A DNA stretch of 19,168 nucleotides from SXZD01 sp034680345 (GTDB lineage Bacteria > Pseudomonadota > Gammaproteobacteria > Burkholderiales > Burkholderiaceae_B): contig JAXISZ010000019.1 in NCBI GenBank assembly GCA_034680345.1, positions 1 through 19,168 of the forward strand, in the 5' to 3' direction. The notes beneath the pieces are model-generated. The model was not told where the DNA came from. It saw only the letters and a list, made by a program, of their open reading frames with translations, and made no database searches. A program made the translations under genes and the position numbers. Below, one piece after another: positions 1 through 7,391 of the stretch (its first letter is position 1; every line of letters begins with the position of its first letter).

Positions 1-38
<38 letters not shown>

Positions 39-52
39 AAGCAAAGAAAGAA

Positions 53-81
53 ATTATGCAACGTTTTTTAATATTTGTCAA
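53..81 (-). promoter_or_regulatory. Sigma70 promoter of the tRNA-Ala gene
   Basis: On the minus strand there is a perfect -35 box TTGACA (81-76), a 17-base spacer, and a -10 box CATAAT (58-53). Transcription would start near position 46, about 8 bases before the tRNA 5' end at 38, leaving a short leader for RNase P. Box match, spacing and distance all fit a strong stable-RNA promoter. Confidence 0.8.
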
Positions 82-311
82 ATAGAGCAGATATTAATAA
101 AAGTAACAATGCGCACAACTTACAAGGCAAACAACAAAAAAATTAACTAGAATTTTTTTTAACAAGTGCTATAAAGTTATAGGTTTAAAAAAACAAAAAA
201 CTTTACAAGACGCCAATTATACATGAAAAATTTTATAAAGTACCAATACCACTCTGTAAAAAATTATAAAATCCCCAAATCAACTCTCTTTTTCTTGCCT
301 CAAAGCCAACC

Positions 312-887
312 ATGTACCCTAACCCAAAATTTTGTTCTGTCTGTGGCCATTCTGTTGAAGAAAAAATACCAGATGACGACAACCGCATTCGCCAAGTTTG
401 CCCCCAATGCCATACGATTCATTACATTAACCCAAAAATAGTGCTGGGCACCATTCCCGTTTTTGACGAACAAATTCTTTTATGTAAAAGAGCAATTGAA
501 CCTCGGTATGGTTACTGGACACTGCCAGCTGGTTTTATGGAAATCAATGAAAGTATTCACGAGGGCGCCACGCGAGAAACTTATGAAGAAGCCGGTGCCG
601 AAATCGAACTGGGCGCACCCTTCACTATACTGGACGTAAAAAAAGCACAACAAGTACACTTTTTTTTTCGCGCTCGGTTAATTAATGAAAATTTTTCTGC
701 AGGGCCAGAAAGCCTTGAAGTTCGGCTTTTTCATGAAAATGAAATCCCATGGACAGACCTGGCATTTCAAACTGTTTACAAAACCTTAGAATTGTTCTTT
801 GAAGACCGAAAAAAAGGGGCATTCCAATTACACACCGGTAACTTAGATTCACCCACATCATGGAATAGCTTTTGTCTGTCTGCTTAA
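312..887 (+). CDS. Nudix hydrolase with N-terminal zinc ribbon
   Basis: This 191-residue protein is a Nudix-family hydrolase; the family cleaves nucleoside diphosphates linked to another moiety (ADP-ribose, NADH, FAD, capped or damaged nucleotides). A complete Nudix box runs from Gly74 to Ala96 (G-x5-E-x7-RE-x2-EE-x-G-x), with the metal-binding RE..EE at residues 88-93. A four-cysteine zinc ribbon precedes it (C8-x2-C11 and C30-x2-C33), as in NudC-like and YjhB-like proteins. The substrate cannot be told from sequence. No strong Shine-Dalgarno sequence precedes the ATG, but the zinc ribbon begins at once, which supports this start. aat follows after 7 bases, so the two are probably co-transcribed. 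The 39-311 region upstream is AT-rich; beyond the tRNA promoter I see no convincing promoter or gene in it. Confidence 0.88.
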   Translation: MYPNPKFCSVCGHSVEEKIPDDDNRIRQVCPQCHTIHYINPKIVLGTIPVFDEQILLCKRAIEPRYGYWTLPAGFMEINESIHEGATRETYEEAGAEIELGAPFTILDVKKAQQVHFFFRARLINENFSAGPESLEVRLFHENEIPWTDLAFQTVYKTLELFFEDRKKGAFQLHTGNLDSPTSWNSFCLSA

Positions 888-894
888 ACAAATA

Positions 895-1626
895 ATGAAC
901 ATACCTTTTTTAAATCCATTGGACCCTTTTCCTCCAACCTGCAAAGCACTTACTGCAAAAGAAGGCGCAAATGGCTTACTTGCAGCAAGAGCCGATTTAT
1001 CGCCAACACGTTTAATACAGGCCTACCGCCAAGGTATTTTTCCCTGGTATTCAGAAAATCAACCTATCTTGTGGTGGTCACCCAATCCTCGTATGGTTTT
1101 ATATTTAAATAAATTTAAAATAAGTCATTCTTTAAAAAAAGTTTTAATAAAAATTCAAAAAGGCAACTCTGGATGGCATTTTTCGCTGAACAATGCTTTT
1201 GAGCAAGTCATCACAAACTGCTCAGAGCCAAGAAAAAAACATATTGGCACTTGGATTTCATCTGAAATTAAAGAATCTTATTGTTTATTACATCAATTAA
1301 ATATGGCTCATAGTGTTGAAAGCTGGTTTAATGGAGAATTGGTAGGCGGACTTTATTGTGTTGCAATGGGCAAGATGGTTTACGGTGAAAGCATGTTTTC
1401 TAAAAAAAATGATGCTTCAAAATTAGCGCTTGCACATTTAGTTCACCACTTATACGCACAAGGGGTAAAAATAATTGACTGCCAACAAAATACCGCGCAC
1501 CTTGCTTCTCTCGGAGCCTTCGAAATAGGCCGCGCGCATTTTGAAAATTTATTAAATGAAGGCGTTCATTCTGCAAATTTAAATTGGAGCAGTCGTGAAC
1601 TGACACTTGATTATGGTCAAACCTAA
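895..1626 (+). CDS. aat: Leucyl/phenylalanyl-tRNA--protein transferase
   Basis: Aat transfers leucine or phenylalanine from aminoacyl-tRNA to proteins with an N-terminal Lys or Arg, making N-degrons recognised by ClpS and ClpAP in the cytosol. The 243-residue length is close to the E. coli enzyme (234). The family signatures are visible: QGIFPWY at about residues 46-52 and LWWSPNPR at about 59-66, followed by the GNAT-like core with GELVGGLYCVAMGKMVYGESMFS. The gene directly follows the Nudix gene, and its 3' end overlaps the start of bpt by 14 bases, so it sits in an operon with the second N-end-rule transferase. Confidence 0.95.
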   Translation: MNIPFLNPLDPFPPTCKALTAKEGANGLLAARADLSPTRLIQAYRQGIFPWYSENQPILWWSPNPRMVLYLNKFKISHSLKKVLIKIQKGNSGWHFSLNNAFEQVITNCSEPRKKHIGTWISSEIKESYCLLHQLNMAHSVESWFNGELVGGLYCVAMGKMVYGESMFSKKNDASKLALAHLVHHLYAQGVKIIDCQQNTAHLASLGAFEIGRAHFENLLNEGVHSANLNWSSRELTLDYGQT

Positions 1627-2341
1627 AGAACTTTCATCTACAGACTTACAATTCTATATCACGTCCCCTTATAACTGTAGCTACTTACCCAAGCATTTAG
1701 CTCGATCACAAGTGGTGTCCCCTGCTCATCTGATACAATCAGAGGTTTATTCTAGCCTAGTTCAAAATGGATTTAGACGCAGTGGTCTTTTTACCTATCG
1801 CCCTTATTGCGATACATGCCAAGCGTGTGTTCCTGTGCGTATTGACGTTGATCACTTCGCACCCAAGCGTAATCAAAAACGTGCGCTTAAAAAACATGAA
1901 TCACTTACCACACATATTCTAAAACTTAATTTTATCGAAGAGCATTACCAACTTTACAAGCAATATCAAAAAGATCGACATTTCGCTGGTGGAATGGACC
2001 AAGACAATAGAGAACAATATACTGAATTTTTATTACGAAGTCAGGTCAATAGTCAACTTGTAGAATTTCGTACAGCTCATAATCGACTGATGATGGTTTC
2101 GATTATTGATATTCTCGTGGACGGAATATCGTCTGTTTATACGTTTTACGACTCAACTGAAAAGGGCAGTTTAGGTACATTTAACATTTTATGGCAAATT
2201 TCCCAATGTAAGCAGTTAAAGTTACCATATTTATATCTTGGGTACTGGATTAAAGACAGTGCTAAAATGAATTACAAATCGCAATTCCAGCCTTTGCAAC
2301 ATCTAAAATCTAGGCAATGGCTGTCCTGGCAAGCTAGCTAA
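1613..2341 (+). CDS. bpt: Aspartate/glutamate leucyltransferase (Bpt, Ate1-type)
   Basis: Bpt transfers leucine from Leu-tRNA to N-terminal Asp or Glu of proteins, feeding them to ClpS/ClpAP, and complements Aat encoded just upstream. The 242-residue protein shows the bacterial Ate1 pattern: a Cys22 in the sequence PYNCSYLP and a cysteine cluster C66-x2-C69-x2-C72 inside FRRSGLFTYRPYCDTC, then a GNAT-like C-terminal half with GSLGTFNILWQI and YLYLGYWI. I chose the ATG at 1613; the frame also has a TTG two codons earlier at 1607. Either start overlaps the end of aat, so translation is probably coupled. Confidence 0.94.
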   Translation: MVKPKELSSTDLQFYITSPYNCSYLPKHLARSQVVSPAHLIQSEVYSSLVQNGFRRSGLFTYRPYCDTCQACVPVRIDVDHFAPKRNQKRALKKHESLTTHILKLNFIEEHYQLYKQYQKDRHFAGGMDQDNREQYTEFLLRSQVNSQLVEFRTAHNRLMMVSIIDILVDGISSVYTFYDSTEKGSLGTFNILWQISQCKQLKLPYLYLGYWIKDSAKMNYKSQFQPLQHLKSRQWLSWQAS

Positions 2342-2385
2342 AATCTAATTAATTAACATCTTTATTTTATGTTTTGGGTGCAAAA

Positions 2386-3420
2386 ATGCAAGTTCCCTAT
2401 TCCTGGTTACGCCCTTATTTGTTTTCTTTAGAGCCTGAATGTGCACATAATTTAACTTTTAAATGGCTCGACACACTAGAACGTTTTAATTTATTAAAAT
2501 ATTTTGTCCCACCCACACAATTATTTCCAGTCAAAGTCATGGGGTTAAACTTTCCTAATCCGGTTGGTCTTTCTGCCGGACTGGATAAAGACGCTGCACA
2601 TTTGAATGCTTTACACAGATTAGGATTTGGATTCATAGAGGTTGGTACCGTTACGCCACACCCACAATTTGGTAATCCGCAACCACGAATTTTTCGTTTA
2701 CCCGAAAAACAGGCATTAATCAATCGCTTAGGATTTAATAATCAAGGCATACCAAATTTAGTCCGCAATATTCATGAAAGCCAATTTTCTGGTATTTTGG
2801 GAATAAACATAGGGAAAAATGCCAACACACCACTTCATGAAGCCACACAAGATTATGCCCGCGCACTTCGTGAAGTTTATGCGCTAGCCAATTATGTTAC
2901 CGTTAACATTTCGTCACCTAACACAAAAAACCTCAGAGACCTTCAAGGCGGTGATGCTTTAGATACACTACTGGCTTGCCTACATGACACAAGAGAAATG
3001 CTGTCTGATGAGCATGGCTTCAGGCGTCCATTGGCCTTAAAAATTTCCCCTGACCTTGACAACAATCAAATTGACGCGATTGCAGAACGATTGATTCATC
3101 ATAAATTTGACGCCGTTATTGCAACCAACACCACATTAAAACGCGTAGGGCTGGAAAATCAAAAAAATGCACAAGAAACTGGTGGCCTGAGCGGCGCACC
3201 ACTGAGAGAAACCTCTGTTCACGTCATAGAACGTTTGTATAAAAGACTAGGGGAAGACTTGCCAATCATTGGCGTTGGTGGCATTTTAACGGGCGATGAT
3301 GCACGAGAAAAATTACAGGCAGGCGCTAAGTTGGTACAACTTTACACAGGTCTAATATACCAAGGCCCAAGTTTGATAGGAGAATGTGTTCAGGCTATTA
3401 AAAAAACAAAAATAGCCTGA
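2386..3420 (+). CDS. pyrD: Dihydroorotate dehydrogenase (quinone), class 2
   Basis: PyrD oxidises dihydroorotate to orotate with quinone as acceptor, using FMN at the inner face of the cytoplasmic membrane (fourth step of UMP synthesis). The 344-residue protein has the N-terminal membrane-associating extension of class 2 enzymes (MQVPYSWLRPYLFSLEPE), then GLSAGLDKD, IEVGTVTP, RLGFNNQG, GINIGKN, VNISSPNT (catalytic Ser region), ATNTTL and the phosphate-binding GVGGI and LVQLYTG. I start it at the ATG at 2386, which aligns with E. coli PyrD; the frame is open from a TTG at 2374. It lies 44 bases after bpt, an arrangement common in Burkholderiales, so it may be part of the same transcript. Confidence 0.96.
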   Translation: MQVPYSWLRPYLFSLEPECAHNLTFKWLDTLERFNLLKYFVPPTQLFPVKVMGLNFPNPVGLSAGLDKDAAHLNALHRLGFGFIEVGTVTPHPQFGNPQPRIFRLPEKQALINRLGFNNQGIPNLVRNIHESQFSGILGINIGKNANTPLHEATQDYARALREVYALANYVTVNISSPNTKNLRDLQGGDALDTLLACLHDTREMLSDEHGFRRPLALKISPDLDNNQIDAIAERLIHHKFDAVIATNTTLKRVGLENQKNAQETGGLSGAPLRETSVHVIERLYKRLGEDLPIIGVGGILTGDDAREKLQAGAKLVQLYTGLIYQGPSLIGECVQAIKKTKIA

Positions 3421-3436
3421 AAATAAATATTTTTTA
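3389..3436 (+). terminator. Terminator-like hairpin at the end of pyrD
   Basis: An 11-base perfect inverted repeat (3389-3399 and 3411-3421, core CAGGCTATT / AATAGCCTG) with an 11-base A-rich loop is followed after 8 bases by six T residues at 3430-3435. The hairpin covers the last codons and stop of pyrD. It would end the Nudix-aat-bpt-pyrD transcript before the convergent gene at 3459. The gap between stem and T tract is longer than in a classical intrinsic terminator, so this is probable but not certain. Confidence 0.5.
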
Positions 3437-3458
3437 ATCTTCAGAAAGATCAAAAAAA

Positions 3459-4613
3459 TTATTTGCCTTTTAGACAAGCGCCTAGCAACTGACGACGGAA
3501 AAACAAATTGAAATCTATGCGCTCTTGCTGTGGCCAGCGTGTGATTCTATTCATAAAGTTTTCTAGACAAATATCTCCTAGAGCCAATTGAGAATCAACC
3601 AAAGCTTGCATTGCATAAGCCACATAAACACCAGAAGCATTAGGGGTTAAATCCAGTAAATCCGCTTGAACAAAATTCACACAATTAGAACGTACACCCA
3701 GACTGCGCATTAAAGTTAAGAAATCAGAGCGCTTTGCATAACCTTTTGACGCACTAAATACCACAGCATGTGGTAAAGCTGGGCCAACCACTCCCTCCAA
3801 ATGTCTGACAAACAAACACAGCAAAACCCAGTGGTTTTCTATAGATAACGGAAAATACTCTTCACCTCGCAAATTTGCTATTCTGGAGGCTCTAAAAAGC
3901 CTAGGCTCTAATTTAATCGCCCAGTGATCTAAAAAGGCCACAATATCTTGATGTCGATTTAAAGGCATAGCACAATTAAAACCGCGAGAAACCCGACGAT
4001 TATTTAAACGATTGTCTAATCGCGCACCAAGGGTGTCAATTTCTTGGGCAGTGATTGAACGATCTGAATCAAACAGGTCATCACTTTTCAGGGTTGTGTC
4101 GAAATGATTGAACTCAAGCGATTGCCCAAAAATCCGCTGAATTTGCTTAAATTCTACTAAATTTCCTGCGCTATAAGCGCCAGCCCCTGACATGTACAGT
4201 AATTTAGACGGCCTATTAAAGCGAGCAGATAAACCCGAGCTTTCAACCAAATCATTGGTTGTGCAGTCAGGCCTTCTCAAGGTTAACCACAACTGAAAAC
4301 ACGCTGACTGGATTAAGTCAGGTAGGTTATCGACCCCCTTGATTAACCCTGAAAAAGCATCAAACAATAACTGCTCGGCACGATTAGCAATAACCAATGC
4401 ATCGCCTTCAACACCTGATAATAATTTTAATAGAATCTTTATGGCCAATGAATGTCCAGATCGCATATCGGCTTGCAAGCGACCCCAATCTAATGTTTTA
4501 AGATCTAAGTTATTAATATTATTAATAAAAAGAGCATCTACGCATATACTGGTGGCATATGTGCCCACAGTACTCCAAGAAAGCTCTTTAGAGGATTCGA
4601 AAAAAGTAGTCAC
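3459..4613 (-). CDS. Hypothetical protein with degenerate CE-clan (Ulp1/YopJ-like) protease fold
   Basis: I do not recognise this 384-residue protein as a named family. It has no signal peptide or membrane segment. The first 200 residues match nothing I know. The last third resembles CE-clan cysteine peptidases/acetyltransferases: a hydrophobic helix region (about 217-236), FPLSIENHWVLL with His261-Trp262 where the clan has its catalytic His, a strand VVFSAS (284-289) where Asp or Glu is expected but Ser287 is found, Gln316, and NASGVYVAY (325-333) where the clan has N-x-C-G-x-Y/F. The nucleophile position is Ser327. The spacing His261-Ser327 is 66 residues, as in yeast Ulp1 (H514-C580). If the alignment is right, the usual enzyme is dead. 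It starts at GTG with a good Shine-Dalgarno GAGGG (4624-4620, spacing 6). It stands alone, divergent from an IclR regulator. It could be a host-directed effector, but no secretion signal shows. Confidence 0.62.
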   Translation of the reverse strand: MTTFFESSKELSWSTVGTYATSICVDALFINNINNLDLKTLDWGRLQADMRSGHSLAIKILLKLLSGVEGDALVIANRAEQLLFDAFSGLIKGVDNLPDLIQSACFQLWLTLRRPDCTTNDLVESSGLSARFNRPSKLLYMSGAGAYSAGNLVEFKQIQRIFGQSLEFNHFDTTLKSDDLFDSDRSITAQEIDTLGARLDNRLNNRRVSRGFNCAMPLNRHQDIVAFLDHWAIKLEPRLFRASRIANLRGEEYFPLSIENHWVLLCLFVRHLEGVVGPALPHAVVFSASKGYAKRSDFLTLMRSLGVRSNCVNFVQADLLDLTPNASGVYVAYAMQALVDSQLALGDICLENFMNRITRWPQQERIDFNLFFRRQLLGACLKGK

Positions 4614-4852
4614 GTTTCACCCTCACGTTCATTAAGTACATATTAGTGACAACCCTAATACCTTTGGTTCCCTACTCCTGATAACTCTTTGCACGTATAT
4701 TGAATGCATAAGCCAATAAAAAAATTAACGGTATGTATATTTTTTAAATACTTATATATATTTTGCAACGCAACAAAATAGCAACATTTTTCTCGAAAAC
4801 TTGTAAATTGTAAGGTACACTGAAATTGGGCTTGTTCCTTAAAATACAAGAA

Positions 4853-5644
4853 ATGCACACAAAAAAAAATGAAATTGCTCAACCAGCCATTCAAGTTATA
4901 GGGCGCTTGACACAAATTTTAGATGCTTTAGCAAAGCATCATGATCCCGTATCACTTAAAACTTTATCTAAATTAACAGGACTTCACCCCTCCACCACGC
5001 ATCGAATTTTAAACGATCTAGTGATATGTCATTTTGTTGACCGAATAGAACCTGGTTTTTATCGATTGGGTTTGCGTTTACTTGAATTTGGGAACCTAGT
5101 TAAAGCACGAATCAACGTTCGTGAGCTTGCATTAAAGCATATGCAACGCTTGCACCGTCTAACAGGCGAAACGGTCAATCTTGCTGTTCGACAGGGTGAT
5201 GAAATTGTCTATATTGAGCGTGCATTCTCTGAACACTCAGGAATACACGTGATTCGTTCTATTGGGGATAGAGCCCCACTACATCTCACATCGACAGGAA
5301 AACTTTTTTTAGCATTCGAAAACAATGATTTACTAGAAAGCTATGTAAAGCGCTGTGGCCTAATTGCTCATACTAACAATAGCCTAACAAATATCTCTGC
5401 ACTGCTTAGAGAATTAGTAGGCGCTCGAACCAATAATTTTGCACGAGACAATGAAGAATTGGAACTGGGCGTCAGGTGCTTGTCCGCCCCAATTCGCGAT
5501 GATACAGGTAAAATTGTTGCAGGGCTTTCCGTTTCAGCACCAACTGACAGAATGAAAGAAGACTGGCTTCCAGAAATTTTAGCTACAGCGAGCTTAATTA
5601 GTAAGGAACTTGGTTATGCCAATACCCCAATGGTAAAACCATAA
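4853..5644 (+). CDS. IclR-family transcriptional regulator
   Basis: A 263-residue DNA-binding regulator of the IclR family. The N-terminal winged helix-turn-helix spans about residues 13-75 (VSLKTLSKLTGLHPSTTHRIL is the recognition unit), and the C-terminal IclR effector-binding domain follows, with GETVNLAVRQGDEIVYIER, GDRAPLHLTSTGKLFLAF, and GVRCLSAPIRDDTGKIVAGLSVSAP. The ligand cannot be predicted. I use the ATG at 4853; the frame is open from a TTG at 4826, but the ATG gives the usual family length. IclR proteins often control themselves and a divergent neighbour, which here is the orphan gene at 3459-4613; no catabolic genes lie nearby. Confidence 0.93.
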   Translation: MHTKKNEIAQPAIQVIGRLTQILDALAKHHDPVSLKTLSKLTGLHPSTTHRILNDLVICHFVDRIEPGFYRLGLRLLEFGNLVKARINVRELALKHMQRLHRLTGETVNLAVRQGDEIVYIERAFSEHSGIHVIRSIGDRAPLHLTSTGKLFLAFENNDLLESYVKRCGLIAHTNNSLTNISALLRELVGARTNNFARDNEELELGVRCLSAPIRDDTGKIVAGLSVSAPTDRMKEDWLPEILATASLISKELGYANTPMVKP

Positions 5645-5694
5645 CACCACTAACTAATCTGAGCAGAACGGCAAGCTATTGTAGAAACAGAATT

Positions 5695-6771
5695 TTAATG
5701 GGTTTCTAACCAACGCTTAATACGATTAGCATCCGCTAAGCGAGCCGCTTTTCCCACTGAATCAAGTAAAACAATTGCGACCCGTCGCCCCTCAATACGC
5801 GCCTGCATGACTAAACAACGCCCTGCTTCTTGAATAAAACCAGTTTTAGACACATTGATGTCCCAATGATTGCTTTTAACTAAAGCATTTGTATTTCGAA
5901 ACTGCAAAGGCCGACCATTAAAAAAAACCTGATGTTCTGTACTGGTAGATAGCTCCCGAATGAGCGACTTTTCTTGCGCAGCTTTTAATAAACGGGCTAA
6001 ATCTGGGCCTGATGAAACATTGCTACTATTGAGTCCGGTTGGATCTACAAACCGACTGTCAAACATTCCTAAATTTCTGGCTTTGGTGTTCATTGCGGCC
6101 ACAAAATTGCGAATTCCCCCTGGATAATACCGACCCAAAGCATGAGCTGCACGATTTTCCGAAGCCATCAAAGCCAAGTGCATGGCATCACGACGGCTCA
6201 AGGTATATCCAACCCGTAGACGAGAGGAACTGTGTTTTTCTGTGTCAACATCTTCTTCTGAAATAACCAAGATTTCATTTAAATCTTGGTGGGCCTCAAT
6301 AATAACCAAGGCGGTCATTAATTTTGTAATTGACGCAATCGGTAACACAGCGTTTGAATTTTTAGAGAAAAGAATCTCTTTGGTGTCTATATCCTCAACA
6401 TGCACCACCGAGGACTGGAGAGCCAAAGGATCAGAAAAGCGATGCCAACCAGCAGCATGTCCGTGAGAATTAGCTGCGGAATGGGCTGCCAAGTAGCCAG
6501 ATGAAGAACGCTTTTTGGTAGCCGCTGGCCCAATTAAATCTGCCGAGGTGAAACGTTGAATAACTGACTGATTTTTTTTTGACTTAAACGCTTTAGATTG
6601 CCTATAAATCTGGCGCTTTTGCGCAGCATTTTTTTTCTTTTTAACAGAAACACTGTGAGCAACCGAACGCTCACCTGCAAAACTAACAGGTGCAGTAATA
6701 GTAAAACCTAAAATGCATAGGCAAAGCCAAAAAAAAGATTTTAAATATTTCATAAGCCAAACTACTTTCAT
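5695..6771 (-). CDS. pbpG: Secreted D-alanyl-D-alanine endopeptidase (PBP7-type, peptidase S11)
   Basis: A low-molecular-weight penicillin-binding protein of family S11 that cuts D-Ala-meso-DAP cross-links in periplasmic peptidoglycan. All three active-site motifs are present: SITK (S147, K150), SEN (204-206) and KTG (309-311). The N-terminus is a signal peptide (MKYLKSFFWLCLCILGF core, probable cleavage after VSFA near residue 32). Between it and the enzyme domain, about residues 35-110 form a Lys/Ser-rich low-complexity linker, which makes the protein longer than E. coli PbpG (about 310). I chose the ATG at 6771; another ATG at 6753 is equally good for the signal peptide, and the frame is open from a TTG at 6807. 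Neither ATG has a clear Shine-Dalgarno sequence. The gene converges with iclR. The absence of any extra C-terminal domain favours PbpG over DacA/DacC. Confidence 0.9.
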   Translation of the reverse strand: MKVVWLMKYLKSFFWLCLCILGFTITAPVSFAGERSVAHSVSVKKKKNAAQKRQIYRQSKAFKSKKNQSVIQRFTSADLIGPAATKKRSSSGYLAAHSAANSHGHAAGWHRFSDPLALQSSVVHVEDIDTKEILFSKNSNAVLPIASITKLMTALVIIEAHQDLNEILVISEEDVDTEKHSSSRLRVGYTLSRRDAMHLALMASENRAAHALGRYYPGGIRNFVAAMNTKARNLGMFDSRFVDPTGLNSSNVSSGPDLARLLKAAQEKSLIRELSTSTEHQVFFNGRPLQFRNTNALVKSNHWDINVSKTGFIQEAGRCLVMQARIEGRRVAIVLLDSVGKAARLADANRIKRWLETH

Positions 6772-6876
6772 ATTTTTTGTATATGCGGCCACTTTTTGAT
6801 GCGCCAAACAGATAACAACAATTTTTTAGCTAAATTTAATTTTATTGCACAGCAAAAAAACTATAATAATTAACCA

Positions 6877-6906
6877 ATTATACCTACACCAATATATTTC
6901 GTACAA
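6877..6906 (-). promoter_or_regulatory. Possible promoter of the PBP7-type gene
   Basis: On the minus strand a perfect -10 hexamer TATAAT lies at 6882-6877, with a weak -35 candidate TTGTAC at 6906-6901 (18-base spacer). This would give a leader of about 100 bases before the pbpG start. The region is very AT-rich and other -10-like hexamers exist closer to the gene (around 6868-6863), so the assignment is tentative. Confidence 0.35.
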
Positions 6907-6938
6907 ACAAAATCTCAAAACTTACTTGAAGTTAAACC

Positions 6939-7371
6939 GTAGATTTAAGTACGGAGTGCAACTTTGATAAATGAAATCAAAAAGGCCGAGGTGGCTTTAG
7001 TATCTAATGCTTTTAAATTTCTACACCAAAATCGCCCTATAAATTACAAGCAGCCCAACCAAAACGAAAGATATCACTTATCATAACGGCAAGGAATTTG
7101 CAAATCATAAGATAATTGATAGTGCTTTCAATTCAATTAGTTATTTTGCAAATTCTTTTTCTAGCTGCCAGCATGGTTACAACAAAAATCTTAATGGAAT
7201 TTTACGGCAATATATTTCAAAAAAACCGTCCGTTATCTACAGTTACACAATATGAAATAAAAATAATTGTACAACTTTCAAACAATAGACCAAGAAAAAG
7301 ATCCGGGTAAAAAATGCCACATCGGGTTTTTTCAATCTGTTAAAGCAGTTGCACTTTATTCTTGAATCCAC
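6939..7371 (+). mobile_element. Internally deleted, decayed IS30-family element
   Basis: The element is bounded by imperfect inverted repeats of 24 bases: left 6939-6962 (GTAGATTTAAG...GTGCAAC) and right 7348-7371 (GTTGCAC...AATCCAC). Comparing left with the reverse complement of right, 18 of 24 positions agree, including a perfect outermost pair and the inner GTGCAAC block. IS30 elements are usually about 1 kb, so at 433 bases this copy has lost most of its interior. No clear target duplication flanks it. It lies between the end of radA and the upstream region of pbpG and holds fragments of transposase in three frames. Together with the pbpG leader it fills the 6772-7391 gap. Confidence 0.75.
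6964..7365 (+). pseudogene. IS30-family transposase remnant (C-terminal part, frameshifted)
   Basis: Reading across frames gives recognisable pieces of the C-terminal catalytic domain of IS30 transposases. Frame from 6964: IKKAEVALVSNAFKF. Frame from 7073: ITYHNGKEFANHK, then SYFANSFSSCQHGYNKNLNG and ILRQYISKK, equivalent to the TxDNGKEFAxH and YFAxPYSSWERGxNENxNGL blocks of the DDE core. Next frame, near 7228-7310: RPLSTVTQYEIKIIVQLSNN then RPRKRSG, followed by a stop. Last frame: FFQSVKAVALYS ending in TGA at 7363-7365. The core Asp of DNG is replaced by His, and the N-terminal DNA-binding half is gone. At least three frameshifts and in-frame stops make it non-functional. Confidence 0.82.
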
Positions 7372-7391
7372 ACAATTCAAAAAAGAAATGG

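Noticed and set aside
223..441. A 72-codon reading frame overlapping the start of the Nudix gene
   Set aside because: It is out of frame with the zinc ribbon and Nudix box, has no recognisable sequence, and runs into the well-supported gene.
3436..3451. ATCTT-CAGA-AAGAT hairpin between the convergent genes
   Set aside because: The stem is five AT-rich pairs, and on neither strand is the hairpin followed by a T tract; on the plus strand A residues follow.
4655..4915. Minus-strand reading frame across the IclR promoter region
   Set aside because: It covers the start of the IclR gene in antisense, has no family resemblance, and lies in AT-rich intergenic sequence.
7116..7310. A 64-codon reading frame that might be taken for a small membrane protein
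   Set aside because: Its second half (RPLSTVTQYEIK ... RPRKRSG) is one frame of the IS30 transposase remnant; the hydrophobic first part is the same remnant read in the wrong frame.
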